A stretch of DNA of 64,000 bases from Stramonita haemastoma (GCA_030674155.1 CM060325.1:20768660-20832659), one strand, 5' to 3'; numbered from the stretch's first letter, positions 1 through 11,532 are shown. The notes: generated from the letters alone by a model not told the origin. Made by a program: numbers and translations.

Positions 1-716
1 GAAAAAAAACAACGAAAACACAAACACCACCTCCCCTTCCCCCCACCCACCCCCCAAAAAAATTTTTTTAACACACACAAAAACCCAACAAACAAAAACA
101 AAAAAAATTGACAACCAGGCTAAGCCCCGTCAGCTTTGCTTCCTTCTCTTATCCATGTTTTTTTAGTCCCTTTCTTTTCTTTTCTTTTCTTATATATTTT
201 GTACGCTATTAGGTTTATTCATTTTTTGTGGACAAGTGAAAACACCTCTCTCTCTCTCTCTCTTAATTCACTTGTGTTGGAAAAAATAAACCGTTGTTAT
301 ATCAGTTGTGCGTGTGTGTGTGTGTGTGTACTGCAAATTGGGTGGGTGAAGGGGATTACTTTTTCAGTGAGATCAAATTTGGCAGGACAGATGTTTTTGC
401 TATTGCTTGTTTGTTTGATTCTTTTTTTTTGGGGGGGGGGGGAAGGGGTTGGATGGGGCTGGGTTTTGTTTATCTATTTTGCTTTTTTTCGTGTGTTCCT
501 ATCACAACACCTACGGTCATCTTTAAATAGGAACTGGTAATGTATGACTTCCGTTTTTAAAAAATAATAATAATAAAATAAACAAAAGAATGAAATACAA
601 GGAAAGAAACAAACCAAACCAAAACAAACAGCAAAACATGGGAATACTTCCCATTACAGAAATAACTTCTGTGATGATAATTCAGTCTGAATTGGAAAAC
701 TTCACTCTTTTTTGTA

Positions 717-718
<2 letters not shown>

Positions 719-763
<45 letters not shown>

Positions 764-787
764 ATATATATATTATATATATATATC
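719..787. repeat. AT microsatellite
   Basis: About 70 bp of (TA)n with a short self-complementary interruption near the middle. Confidence 0.9.
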
Positions 788-1111
788 CTAGGTTTCACTC
801 GCGTCTGTAGAGCATCCTTTCTACCAATACATTATATTTTTGTTGTTGTTGCTCCAAACTGGTCTAAATTAAAATGGTTGTGATAGCCTTTTAGTGGAAA
901 TGATCAACAAACACTGGATGCAGTGATATAGAAAACACAACATAAAATGGCTGATCATCAGCTATGATATAGAAAACCGCAAAAAAGAGGCTGATTTTAA
1001 AACTATGATATAAGAACAAGTACAACATATACATTAAAAAATGGCTCCTGGGTAAATTTATAAAGAACACTGTACAATGGACATCCTATACCCATCCCCG
1101 TGTTTAATTAT

Positions 1112-1240
1112 GTGCCGGTGCGAACAAATGACAAGATTTACAAAACAGTATACACACGGGGGCTGGATGTAAAAATAAAAATAAAAATAAAAATAAGCAC
1201 ATGAGTGCTTATTCCATTATCCTCGATGTAAAAGAATAGA

Positions 1241-1283
<43 letters not shown>

Positions 1284-1300
1284 AATATCATTACCTGGTC
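1112..1300 (+). mobile_element. SINE family A, 3' half with A-rich tail
   Basis: The 3' half of a dispersed tRNA-derived SINE: the GCCGGTG-AACA-ATGACAAGATTTACAAAAC block, then GGCTGGATGTAAAA, then the conserved AGTGCTTATTCCATTATCCT block and a (AAATA)n tail. The same order is complete with a tRNA-like head at 37347-37720. This copy lacks the head, as expected for a 5'-truncated retroposon. Confidence 0.8.
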
Positions 1301-1351
1301 GCTGGAACAAAAGAGCACATGGAAAATGTAATACAATGAAAACAGAATAAA

Positions 1352-1612
1352 AAGGTAAAGGTGTTCCATAACCAATGTGGTCGTAGGGGAGCGAGGCATC
1401 AGAGACCTCAGCTTCTCTAGGGGACAGCATATTGAGGGCGGCGCCCGTCTCCTCTCCCTCGCTGCTGACAGCTGGGTGAACTGGGGGACTGTATTGAAGC
1501 CAAAGTGCGCGCAAACGGTCACCCATCCAATTGGTAACCATGTTTGATGCTGTTTAAGCGTGGCTTGGGGAAAACAAGCGCTTTGACCACTGAGCTATCC
1601 GTCCCCCAACAC
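1352..1612 (-). mobile_element. SINE family B (chimeric tRNA/5S-like), near complete
   Basis: On the minus strand it starts with GGACGGATAGCTCAGTGGTC (tRNA A-box-like), followed by a block containing GGATGGGTGACCGTTTGCG, which resembles the 3' internal promoter region of 5S rRNA (GGATGGGTGACCG). It ends in a body with CTCAGCTTCTC (plus strand) and GGTAAAGGT. Homologous copies lie at 41788-42085 and, interrupted, at 51112-52377. Confidence 0.75.
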
Positions 1613-2246
1613 TTTTTTTTTTAAGAATTGCTTTGTGAAAAACAAAAAGGTACGAAAATGGAATTGGAAAGGAGAGAACAAACAGGAGAGATGGTAGATT
1701 CTGGAAGGCAAGGCTAAAGACAGATCAAAGCAAAAACATTAATTATCATGTTGTAAAGTATACTATCGAAATACAAAAGCAAGGAGGGGAAGTAAACTTT
1801 TTTTTTTCGCTTTCATATGGCAGAAATCCCCACCCCTTCGTGGGGATGCGGGGGGGGGGGGTGCTAGAAATTTCCTCTTTTCTATCACTCTCTTTGTTTC
1901 TGCCTTCTTCCTTTTCTTCCTGTAGCCTCCTTCTTGTCTATATTCTGCTTTCTTGATCCACTCTCCTGCCTTGTTTTTCTCCAGAAAGACTTAACAGATA
2001 ACTAATGATCTCTTATGCCGAAGTCGGATGCGCTGAGTTAGGCGTTTAGGCGTTTAACGGTAGCGTGACAAATTTTCGCTCATATGACAGACAACAACAG
2101 TTGCTGTCTGAGCGTTCGAGGAAGAGGAAGAATAATGGTAGAAATGATCCAAAAAATCACTGTCGTTCCTAACAGTGGTTTCTCCGTACAAGTTGAATTA
2201 TGTTGATCCTGAAGAAATATTGCAACAACACCAAAAATAGACAGCG

Positions 2247-2252
<6 letters not shown>

Positions 2253-2315
<63 letters not shown>

Positions 2316-2400
2316 TGTGTGTGTGTGTTGTGTTTGGTTTGGTGTGTTGTGTGTGTGTGTGTGTGTGGTGTGTGTGTTGGAATGTGTGTGTGTGAGTGAG
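2253..2400. repeat. TG microsatellite, interrupted
   Basis: A (TG)n run of about 55 bp followed by imperfect TG blocks separated by TTGG interruptions, then a short GA run to about 2412. Confidence 0.9.
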
Positions 2401-2779
2401 AGAGAGAGAGAGACTTTTGATAGCCTAAGTACTATCAACATTTAGGGATTATGTTGTTTGTATTTGCTTTGTTTTGGTTAGGTTGGGGTTGAAGGTTGGG
2501 GTTTTGTTGAGAGAGATTTTGTAGCCTCTACAATTAGGATTATTTGTTCTATTTGTTTTGTTTGCCCGGTGAAAGTTGGGTTTGTATGTTTTCTTTCGCA
2601 TTTTGCTGTTATTCTTTTTGTATTCGTTCTTTTCTCGCTGGTTTCCGTTCACTTGCTGTGTGCCGTTGCGTGGTGATGTATGTGGCAGTAGCGTACCTGA
2701 GAACTGAGAGAAGATTGATCCGCCGTGAAATAGAGATGTGAGAAAAAAGACAGGGTCTGACTGACTGAATGGCTGACTT

Positions 2780-3085
2780 CTTCGCCTGCCTTTCTTTCTT
2801 TAGTTTCGTTTTCTTTTCTTTTCTTTCTTTTTTTTTATTTTCTTTTTTCTTTTCTTTTTTTCTTTTTTACATTCGTTCTTTCTTGACTGGTCTTTCCTTC
2901 TTTCCCTTTCCTCCTTTCTCTCTCCCTTCCTCTCCTCTTCTCTCTCCTTCTCTTCCTCTTCTCTTCTTCTTCTTCTTCTTCTGCTTCTCTTCTCTCTCTC
3001 TTCTCTCTTCTCTCTCTCTTCTCTCTCTCTCTCTCTCTTCTCTCTCTCTTCTTCTCTCTTCTCTCTCTCTCTCTCTCTCTACAGA
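2780..3085. repeat. Pyrimidine-rich (TTTTC/TCTC) tract
   Basis: About 300 bp that is almost purely C and T on the plus strand, grading from T-rich (TTTTC)n to (TC)n. Such polypyrimidine tracts are typical microsatellite derivatives; the Ser/Leu and Arg/Glu open frames across it are not genes. Confidence 0.85.
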
Positions 3086-3495
3086 AATTTTTTTTTTTTG
3101 TGGGGGGGGCAATTTGTTGTTGTTTTTTTAATTTTTTTCTGTTAGCCTAGCTGAGTACAGAAGTAAAAACAGATGGCTCTGGCACACAGATTACATGCAC
3201 AGCGAAGCTCAAGCTTCGTATAATTATGTGATTGTGCATGAAATGTTGCTGTTTGGATTTGGTGTGGGTTTTTTTGTTGTTTTGTTTTTGTGGGTTTTTT
3301 TTGTTGTTTGTTTGTTTTTGTTTTTGGGGTGGGGCTAAATCATCGTCGTCATCTTTCATTATCACTTTCATTATACAATCATCACCACCACCACCACCAC
3401 CTTTCATGGCTGATGTTGTTATAATTACCAATACTGCTCTTGTGTATGTATGTATGTAAACACAGCATCCTTCCTCCTCTCTCTCTTTCCTGCAG

Positions 3496-4337
3496 ATGAT
3501 GAGCGAGATAGAGCTGGCCAACCTGCGGGCCACCATGCGCCTGTCGCCGGATCCGGAAAACCATCTCGGGCGACTCCTCCACGGCGCATGACCGCCTGCT
3601 GACCGGAAACCACGCGGTGAACGGCAACGGCGCCCCCTACCCCAACCACCAGCAGCAACAGCAGCACCACCACCACAAGCACCACCACAACCACCACCAC
3701 CACTCCTTCGACCTGGGCACCGCGGAGGCCGCTCCGGCGCCGCGCGAGCTCGCCCCGGCTCGGGCTCGGGCAAGGTCTTCGGCGAAGGCGCGCGCCGTGC
3801 TGGTGCGTGCTGCTCGTGCTGGTGGCCGTGGCGCTGCTGGCCGCCGGGATCAGCCTGGGCGTGCTCTTCGGGGTCATGAAAGCCGCCGAGGACGACCCTG
3901 ACCTTCGTCAAGTTCAAGGTCACGACGCTTCTTCTTCCACCTCGACTTCTCTTCCGCCTCACCGGGTGGGAGGGGGTGGGGGATTTTTGGCGGGAGCCGG
4001 CCGGACAATTCTTCCAAGTTGTGGGTCGACTCGGATTGGGGTCCTCCTACCTCTCTGCGGACGCCTTCTAACCCTTCCGGGAGCGTGGTGGTCGGGGGAG
4101 GGGAGACAGGTGGTCGTAAGGAAGGCGGGTTGGCGGTCGGGGGAGGCGGGGTAGGGGGAGGCGCGGGGTCCGGGTGGGGGGTGTCGGTGAGGAGGTTCAA
4201 GGCGTACTGGCACCCCGGGGACAGTCGCGTGATGGAGGTGTTGCTGGGCAACGGCACGAGGCTGGAGGCGGCGGGGCTGAAGAAGAACGACGGGACTTTT
4301 GATGGGCTGTACTCCCTCACCCTGACCAACGGCCAAG
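3496..4337 (+). CDS. Coding block 1: His-rich region, TM segment, start of lumenal domain
   Basis: It begins directly after a strong acceptor with ATGATGAGC and ends at donor GGTAAGG. The frame shifts near 3550 (PDPEN to RKTISGDSSTAHDRLL), again near 3790-3810 at the TM segment, and probably again between 3900 and 4020. The last part reads FKAYWHPGDSRVMEVLLGNG then LYSLTLTNGQ to the donor. A short unrecognised intron between about 3960 and 4180 cannot be excluded. Confidence 0.55.
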
Positions 4338-6314
4338 GTAAGGGGGAGAGTGGTTTTGTTTGGAGTTGGGTTTTTGTTTTATTTATCTATTTATTTATTT
4401 ATCTGTCTATTTATTTATCTATCTATTTATTTTTTTATTCTTTTATTTTTTTCTTTCATTTTTTTTAATTTATTCTTTTATTTTTTTCCTCCACTACTTT
4501 TTCCTCAATAATTATTCTTTTATTTCGAGGATAATGGAATAAGCACTCGTGTGCTTTTCTTTTACATCCAGTCCTCCTTTGTATACAGTTTTTTTCAGTT
4601 TTGTTGTCTGTTCCCACTGGCACACAATGGCCTACTTTTCCGAAAAGAGGAACGGGTTTTAACGTGTACGTGTTCTATGTGCGCTCGCATACGGAACCTT
4701 GGTTTATAGTCTTCATCCGAAGGACTTTTGGGGGAGAGTGGAATCAGCACTGATGTTAACTCCAGGAGATAAATCCCCTCGAACGGGAATCGAACCCGGG
4801 TCGTCAATTTGCGAGCGCAATGGTTTGACCACTAGGCTATCCCGTTTTCCATACATACACACAGACTTTGTGATCCCCAGAGTTGTTTTGTTTATGTGTA
4901 CAACCTGGTGTTTAGCTCGCTGTAGTTTAGATAGGTCCCTTTAGTTCAACCAGTTAGTTGCTTGCTTGGTTGTTATTTTTTTTTTGTTTGTTGCCTTTTT
5001 TTCTTTTCTGTTTCTGCTTGTTTGTTTGTATGTTAATTGGTTTGTTTTGTTGTTTGTTTGTGTGGAGTTTAGTTTGCATTTGTCATGCTTTTCACGTAGC
5101 TCTATGATTCCAATACCCACCATGCTTCATACCAATTCTATTCTTTCTTCCTCCCCTATCTACCATCCTCCATACTCCTTCCACTATCCACCACCTCAAC
5201 CACCCCCAATACTACCATCCCCCACCTTCACCTACATTCCACCCCTACCAAATCCAATCCACCCCACCATCACCACCTACCAATTTCCACAACCATTCAC
5301 ACCTACCAATCCACCACCTAACCAATCACCACCTACCAATCACCCCTACCAATCCACCACCTACATCCACCTACCTCCACCACCTACCAATCCACCACCT
5401 ACCAATTCATCCCTACCAATCCACCCACCTCCAATTCACCCCCTACCAATCCATCCCCCAAAAACCCCCCCCACCCCCCTCCACAACCCACCCCACAGCT
5501 AGAAACAAACCAAGAAAATGTTAAAACCCTCATTTTCTGAAGTCCCTAAAGTCGGAAATCTCCGCTAAGGACGTTAATTAATTTAATCACAGCAACAACA
5601 ACAAACAATTTTCTGTAATGTGGTCCTCTTCCTCCTTCCCAAACAACAGGCCGGACCACCAGGGTGTGGTTCATGGGAGGCCGCAGTCTGGGGTCCGTGC
5701 TTCTGCCGGACGGCACGGCCAGTCAACCTGGACTGGTCAGCCAACGACGCCGACATCGAGTGCAAGATCTTCCAGATCCCTCCACCTCGGGGAGCGCCGG
5801 GGGGCGGCGCTGGAGGGGGGTCCCCGGACATTCTGGTGTCCAAGCCCACCTCTCACCTGGCCACTCTGCAGTTGGGGGTGCACTCTATTCTTTTGCGGCA
5901 GGTACGTGTAGGTGTGGTGTGGTGGGGGTGTAAGGGTGGGGTGGTTGATGGGGGTGGTGGGAGGGCTGGATGGGTGAGTGTGGGGGATGGGGGTGTGGGT
6001 GTGTCTGTGTGTGAGTGACACACCACACACACACACACAACACACAACACACACCACACAACACACACACACACACACACAGTGGAGAGGAGAGAGAGAG
6101 GGAGAGAGGCGGAGAGGTGAGTGAGAAGAGAGAGAGAGAGAGAGAAGGAAAGGAAAGAAAAGAAAGAAAGAAAAATTAATGAATTTAAAGGGAGAAGCAA
6201 GACGTATCCTTTCTAACATTTGAGGTATATTATCAGACTTGACTGTATCATATGAGAAGTTAAAAACTGCACCTTGAAAGTTACGATTTTGAGATGAAGC
6301 TTACAGCTTTTTGA

Positions 6315-6347
<33 letters not shown>

Positions 6348-8368
6348 AGGCAGACAGACAGACAGACAGACAGGCGATTGATCGCCTTTTGGCTTACTTT
6401 TATGTGCTTGTAAATAACAGCTTTAAATATTTGGTTAGGTGTTTGTTGATTATCGTCATTGATATTTATAGATGTAACCATGTATCTATGCAATTATATG
6501 CTATTTTCATGGACTGTGTGCGGCTGAGGAAAGGGTCACTAGGATAAGGATAGTTCTTGTAAAATAATACAGGCATTTCAGAGATCGGGACACACATAGT
6601 GATGTGTATTTTACACACTAATATGCAAGTACAAAGGGGTTAAGCATTAATGAAAATGTGACTGATATTAGATAGAGAAAATATTTCACTCGGTCATAAT
6701 TTTATCATTTTTGGTTGTGGCTTTCGAAAGCATTCCTACACTTTAATGTCTTTGGAATGTAGTCCTACACTTTAATGTCTTTGGAATGTAGTCCTACACT
6801 TTGATGTCTTTGGAATGTAGTCCTACACTTTAATGTCTTTGGAATGTAGTCCTTCATTTAATGTTTTTTGAATGTAGTCCTACACTTTAATGTCTTTGGA
6901 AATAGTCCTATGCTTTAATGTCTTTGGAAATAGTCCTATGCTTCCATGTCTTTGGAATAATAGTTCTACACTTTAGTGTCTATATGTTTGGATGTAGTTT
7001 ACCTTTACTGTCTTTGGAATATAGTCCTACACTTAATCGCCATTTTTCAGATCACCAGAACGTTGGCAGAAACCTCGGAAGCCGCAGCCAAAAAGACGAC
7101 GACGCCCAACCCACCCGGTCTCCAAAATCTGCACCCCGCGTCTCCAGTCAAGTCACCAATGCGGCGGGCAGTACCACGTATGACGGCGCTTCGTGCAAGG
7201 GGAGATCGCCCTGCAGACAGGCCCGTCTTGGTCCTGGTGCTCTCCCTTGAAGCGGCAAGACGACGAGGACGAGTGTTACGCGACCTGAGCTCCTCACCCA
7301 ACTTTTCATCCCGCTCCGGACACATCGAGGCGGCGGGCGGCGTGATGGCGGAGCGGTTCTGGCACACGTCGGCGGAGTGGTGGCGGCGAGTGTGCGACGT
7401 GGTGGGGACCATGCTGGCGCTGGACAAGAAGCGGCACGAGGTGTGCGCCAACATGGCCGCCAGCTCCAAGACGCAGCTCTCCCACAGCGACCTCTACAAC
7501 GTCGTCTACGACAGCTGCTCGCCGTGCTGGACTCACTGCACCTCGTGTGCCGCACGCTGCAGGAGCTCACCGCCAGGGCCGCGGCAGCCACAGCCAGTCG
7601 CGGTAGTGGTAACGCGCGGGTGGGAGCGGCGGGAGGAGGAGGAGGGAGCGGGGGAGCGTCGCGTGGAGGGTCCCGAAAGACGATGACTCACGATCTTCTC
7701 CACCGCGTGCTGGCCAACGCCACGTCCCTGCAGGAACCGGCCACCATCCCCGAGCAGGACGTGCACGTCAGGACGCACGCCTTCTGCCCCTCCACGCAGC
7801 CCCACACCGCCCGGGAAACCTCCGTCACGCTGCAGTCCTCGGCCGGGGGCGTGTGGTCCCGCGACATCTCGGCGGCCGACACGGTGCACGTGGACTGCAC
7901 GGGCCACCCGGAGGTGACCTACTTCTACCTGGGCCACGCGGCGCCCATCCACCCCCTGGAGATGGTCAAGCACCGCCTCAAGGTGTGCGCCGTGTGCGCC
8001 TACGACACCACGCTCAGCGTGCACGTGCAGCGCGACCACATGTGCTGCAACGACACCTGCTCACACGAGTCCCGCTGCGAGAACAGCGTCAGCGAGGCGC
8101 GCGTGGGGCTGGGGCTTCGGGAGAGCCACACGGTGCGGGAGCACGGCAGCGTGTACTGCCACGAGTTCCTACGGCGGCCGACACCCCCACGCGCGCCCTG
8201 CGCAAGAGCTGCCTGGGCACGTGCCAGTCCAACCTGGAGGTCCGCTTCCAGGTCAAGGACGCTCAGGACGGGTCCATCCCCATGGAGGCGGGGCGGGTGT
8301 ACTTCGATCAGGTGCTGTCCTGTCTGGAAGGGTACCGCAGTACGTGTAAGAGCACATTCGGGCACTAG
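3496..8368 (+). CDS. Putative type II membrane protein, family unknown, frame broken in several places
   Basis: Three coding blocks: 3496-4337, 5650-5901 and 7051-8368. Introns have canonical ends (acceptor TTTCCTGCAG before 3496; donor AAG/GTAAGG at 4337; acceptor ACAACAG before 5650; donor CAG/GTACGT at 5901; acceptor TTTTTCAG before 7051). The N-terminus is hydrophilic (MMSEIELANLRATMRLSPD), followed by a His-rich stretch (about 3640-3705), then one hydrophobic segment VLLVLVAVALLAAGISLGVL (about 3800-3875), with no signal peptide. This layout fits a type II membrane protein. A small domain with FKAYWHPGDSR, GLYSLTL and VWFMGGRS follows, then a Cys-rich C-terminus containing VCAVCAYDT and CCNDTCSHESRCENS. 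The order of a type II anchor and a GLYSLTL-like block loosely recalls BRICHOS proteins such as tenomodulin, but this is speculative. At least four frame changes are needed, so it is either a pseudogene or a poorly resolved consensus. Codon use is very GC-rich, unlike the ASB-like gene. Confidence 0.6.
4524..4847 (-). mobile_element. SINE family A, near full length
   Basis: Read on the minus strand, it opens with a tRNA-like head: A-box-like TAGCCTAGTGGTC and B-box GGGTTCGATTCCC, separated by about 30 nt. The family body follows, with the AGTGCTTATTCCATTATCCTC-type block and an A/T-rich tail that lies at about 4375-4523 on the plus strand. The tRNA-derived Pol III promoter boxes identify it as a SINE rather than a tRNA gene, as no acceptor stem closes. 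Confidence 0.85.
5131..5497. repeat. CCACCTACCAAT minisatellite-like tract without G on the plus strand
   Basis: Degenerate repeats of CCACCTACCAATC and relatives. By eye no G occurs on the plus strand across this interval, giving strong strand asymmetry. It lies in intron 1 of the first gene. The Pro/Thr-rich frame over it is a repeat artefact. Confidence 0.75.
5650..5901 (+). CDS. Coding block 2 of the type II membrane protein gene
   Basis: Joined to block 1 it reads NGQ-G-RTTRVWFMGGRSLGSV, and after a frame change near 5715 continues NLDWSANDADIECKIFQIPP and on to LGVHSILLRQ at the donor CAG/GTACGT. The join to block 3 is phase 0 and continues in frame. Confidence 0.6.
6317..6372. repeat. 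(GACA)n microsatellite
   Basis: Tetranucleotide GACA run with one AAGG interruption. Confidence 0.9.
6726..7035 (+). repeat. About 30-bp minisatellite, roughly nine units
   Basis: Units of the form TAATGTCTTTGGAATGTAG followed by TCCTACACTT, with small length differences. It ends about 15 bp before the splice acceptor at 7050, so the intron's branch point and pyrimidine tract lie in or beside the last unit. Confidence 0.9.
7051..8368 (+). CDS. Coding block 3 (C-terminal, Cys-rich) of the type II membrane protein gene
   Basis: It starts in frame (ITRTLAETSEAAAKKTTT). Frame changes are indicated near 7190-7280, near 7530 and near 8170. The longest clean stretch, about 7640-8165, reads MTHDLLHRVLANATSLQEP, EVTYFYLGHAAPIHP and VCAVCAYDTTLSVHVQRDHM, then a cysteine cluster. 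After the last shift it reads LRKSCLGTCQSNLEVRFQVK and ends at TAG 8366-8368. The cysteine pattern and the upstream anchor suggest a disulfide-bonded extracellular region (inference). Confidence 0.55.
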
Positions 8369-8431
8369 TATCAGGTGCTGTCCTGTTTGGAAGGGTATTT
8401 CAGTATGTGTAAGAGCACGTTTGGGCACTAG
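8307..8431 (+). repeat. 63-bp tandem duplication containing the stop codon
   Basis: Positions 8307-8368 and 8370-8431 are two 62-bp copies differing at only a few sites. The first copy encodes the last codons and the TAG stop; the second repeats them, including a second TAG, as 3' UTR. Confidence 0.9.
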
Positions 8432-8760
8432 CCTAATGTCTTGTCAGCGCTTGCCTGTATTTATCTTCTCTGGTCACCCTACTTGTTAAAAGTTCTAAGT
8501 GGACTTTTCATGAATTTAGTCCCGAAAAGAGAACTTTACCATAGAGGCATAATTTGTCTGAAAAAAAACACAGTGTTGAGCAGCACAGACTTGGATGTGT
8601 TGAAAAAGAGTGATAGGAAGTACTCAACACATGGAAATAAACAAAGACTTATGTTGAAAACAAGGGTTACTTCATCTTTTATGTGAAAAGACAAAGCTTA
8701 TGTCTGATTTTCATAAGCTTGACAGTGTGCGAAAGAGCACGAACTTGTGTTAATAAAAAC
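8369..8760 (+). other. Probable 3' UTR of the type II membrane protein gene
   Basis: Noncoding sequence after the stop. An AATAAA hexamer at 8752-8757 followed by AATAAAAC is the nearest candidate poly(A) signal; others lie further downstream (about 8867-8880), so the transcript end is uncertain. Confidence 0.4.
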
Positions 8761-9969
8761 AAATAAAACAATTGAAGACTGTTGATGCAAAGCGATGTTT
8801 CATGCAAGCTAAAGAGTTGTACTGCTTTGCAAAAAACTAAAATTACAGACTCATTAGAAAATATTGAATAAATAAATAGATTAAAGAATAAAGACTTGGT
8901 ATTGAAAAGTCTCCAATGGGATTATTTCATCGAATTTCTGACACTATTAAAAAAGAAGAAGGGGAAAAAATTCAAATGCATGTTTGATGAAAAGAGCAAA
9001 GGCGTCTAACAGACTGAAGTTGGTTGCTTATGTGAAATTCAAGACTTGGAATTTTGGTGTGAATTGTTCACAGAAAGCCTGACAGAAGAGAAATGGCAGA
9101 ACATTGCTTGTGAACAGAGGAAATAAGGACTGTAAGATGAATTCCAAATGTATACAAGAGTGATGATACCAGTAGTGTTACCATTGACAAAGACAGATGG
9201 TGAATGAATCTGAAAGCCTTGAATGACATAACAACAAGATCACTGCAAGTGTGTCCCCAGAAGTTTTACCACTATAGATTATGATTTTCTTGTGATTTGT
9301 TTTTGTTTTGCTATGGAATTGCACAGACTTTTTTTCTGGAATAACAGTGCCATTAATACCAACTACTGTCACAGAGAGGGAAGCACACGTGTGCAAAAGA
9401 TGTCAACTTGAAAATAGTTTCTCTTTTTCTCCCTCATAAGATCTCACCAGAGCAAACACCTTTGCCTATAATTATCAAATCCTGAGTCTTCCAAAAACCA
9501 TCAGTGAATCATTGGAATGAGTCATGATGAAGAATGCTGAAGTGCAGGTCTTGAGAAAAAAATTCTCCCGAACCTGGAACTGGATTTGAGCTACTTGTAG
9601 CCTAAATTCGTGATAATGTAATAGCAATGATGTGGATTCTGTGTGAAGGTTTTCTGTGTTTTGAACCTCTAGTTACAAAGGCATGGTGTTTGTTTCCTGT
9701 GTTTGATACTGATACAGTTTTGTTGGACCGATTCGACGAGAAATTATGCAAATTGAACAGTTGTAGAGCAGTGATTGTTGTTTAACTGAGTACTCTTGTT
9801 TATCTGTTTATGAATATGTATCACTGAGCTACTCTGTGCAGTTAATGTACTTCTAAGTAAAGTGTCAATGAATGTTCTGGCCATAGGTATTGGCTAATGT
9901 TTTTTTTTGGGGGGGATATATTGCAATGGTTTGTATAATGGTTTGTATATTCCTTTGTAGAATTAGAAT

Positions 9970-9971
<2 letters not shown>

Positions 9972-10039
<68 letters not shown>
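9972..10039. repeat. TG microsatellite
   Basis: About 34 uninterrupted TG units. Confidence 0.95.
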
Positions 10040-10042
<3 letters not shown>

Positions 10043-11532
10043 TGACAGATCCTGTGATTGTTTTCAGAGCAAATTATTAACAAAGCAAACATTTTCACCT
10101 CTGGTTTCTTGAAGAGAAATTTGATTTTATTTATATACACTGATCTTGGATGAATAGTCTTACAACCTGAGTTTTGCCAATTTTATTCGTTTATATAGCA
10201 GTGATGGCAACAGATAGCACTTGCCTTGTTTTTGTTGTTGTGTTAGTTGGGGTTTTTTTTTTAGTATCTTTATGGTTTGGTTTTGTTAGTTGCTTACTTC
10301 ATAGATTCCTCCTATGTGTAACCTACCTGGCTTTGGTAGGGATTTCTTTTCTTTGTTTGTTCCCTCTTTTTTTTTCTTTTTGGCTTTTAAAGAAGGATTG
10401 TGAGGATTGATGGGATAATTTTGTACTGAAGCAGATTATACCAGAGACAGATCTGATGCAGTTGCAAACATTTTGCAGAACAACTGCTGTTGGACTACAG
10501 TGATCCTACGTGAAATGTTCGCCACAAGTCAGTACTTGCGCTTTTGTGTGTGTGTTTGGATTGGATTTCAGTTGTATTGTGACTTCATATATACTCTGAA
10601 AAAATGCAAAAGGTGGGTTTTTTTTTTTTTTTTGACACTTATGTGGGTGTTTGACTTCCTGTAAAAATACCAAGATCTGGGACTCTTTTGGTGACACTCT
10701 GTGTTTGAGACGGTTTCAGGGGACTGGTATTGACTCTGCCTGAGGTTGTTGTTTATTTGCCATTTTGGTGTAATTTTTTGTTTGTGACTTCACCTGTGCT
10801 GCTGTCTTCAACCTCAACTATGACATGTGTTGTTCATAACTTTGGCCAGGTGTCAGTGGTCTGATTGAAGACGTCATGCACTCACCACTGCTGACTTCCT
10901 GTAAAAAAAAAAACTGGGCATACACTGTGTTTTAGACACTGTTTTGCCATGTGAATATTTTTTTTCTTTTGGAATAGAAAGGGGTGGTTGGTTGGTTAGT
11001 TGTCGATATTTTAAATTTCAGTTAAGTTTTGAATTCTTATTTCTTTTAATCAGGAGGTGTACCATGCTGAAAATGGTAAAAGTGTATCTGCACTTACTGG
11101 GCGATTTCAGTTTTTTGTTTTTTTTCTTTTTTTTTAAACTTTGCTAGTGTGTAGTTGATGCCATTCACTTCAAACTGATGAAAGAAAAACAAATCTATAT
11201 TTGATTTCTGAGCCCATGATTTCCAGGTCTGTATGTCTTGTCTAGTTTCTTTTGTGAGGTTGTACTTTGTGATGATAAAAATGACGTTTTAGTACAGTTG
11301 TCATGAATCCTTGTCATAGATTTTATCTGTGTTTTTGTGTCGCTGGGCAGTTATATATTGTCATTGTTTTGGATTGTATTATTGACCCTATGGTTAAAAC
11401 TGAATGAGAGATTATTTGCTCTTTTTATGGAGGAGGGACAGAGCAGAATAGGTTAATTGTTGGTTAATTCCTTTTTGAGAATGAGGAAGGGGGGCGGTAT
11501 GTGTGTGCTTACATTTTCTTGAAAGGGTCTAA

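Larger units (their letters stand above)
1..3495. other. Repeat-rich upstream stretch without a recognisable gene
   Basis: No coding region is supported. It holds short CT (about 245-263) and TG (about 309-330) runs, an AT tract with palindromic interior (about 719-787), a SINE tail (1112-1300), a complete chimeric SINE (1352-1612), a TG array (about 2253-2400) and a TC-rich tract (about 2780-3085). All open frames here are low-complexity translations. The stretch may contain the promoter and 5' noncoding exons of the gene starting at 3496, because that exon begins at a splice acceptor. Confidence 0.6.
4338..5649. other. Intron 1 of the type II membrane protein gene
   Basis: GT-AG intron. 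It holds an ATTT-rich tail and a full SINE family A on the minus strand (4524-4847), a T-rich stretch, and a 370-bp plus-strand tract that lacks G (5131-5497). Confidence 0.7.
5902..7050. other. Intron 2 of the type II membrane protein gene
   Basis: GT-AG intron with GGTGG/GTGT-rich and CA/GA repeats (5905-6175), a (GACA)n run (about 6317-6372), about 350 bp of unremarkable AT-rich DNA, and a 30-bp minisatellite (6726-7035) that runs almost to the next acceptor. Confidence 0.7.

Noticed and set aside
2169..2445. His/Thr and Cys/Val open frames over TG repeats
   Set aside because: Pure translation of a microsatellite; the same pattern recurs at 9.9, 11.9, 13.0, 23.3-23.9, 24.8-25.3, 34.4, 46.3 and 59.1 kb.
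3147..3962. 271-codon minus-strand frame
   Set aside because: GC-rich antisense of coding block 1; composition skewed, no homology recognised, and the plus strand has matching splice sites and phases.
4785..4847. tRNA gene on the minus strand
   Set aside because: A and B boxes are present but no acceptor stem pairs, and the sequence continues into the family A SINE body.
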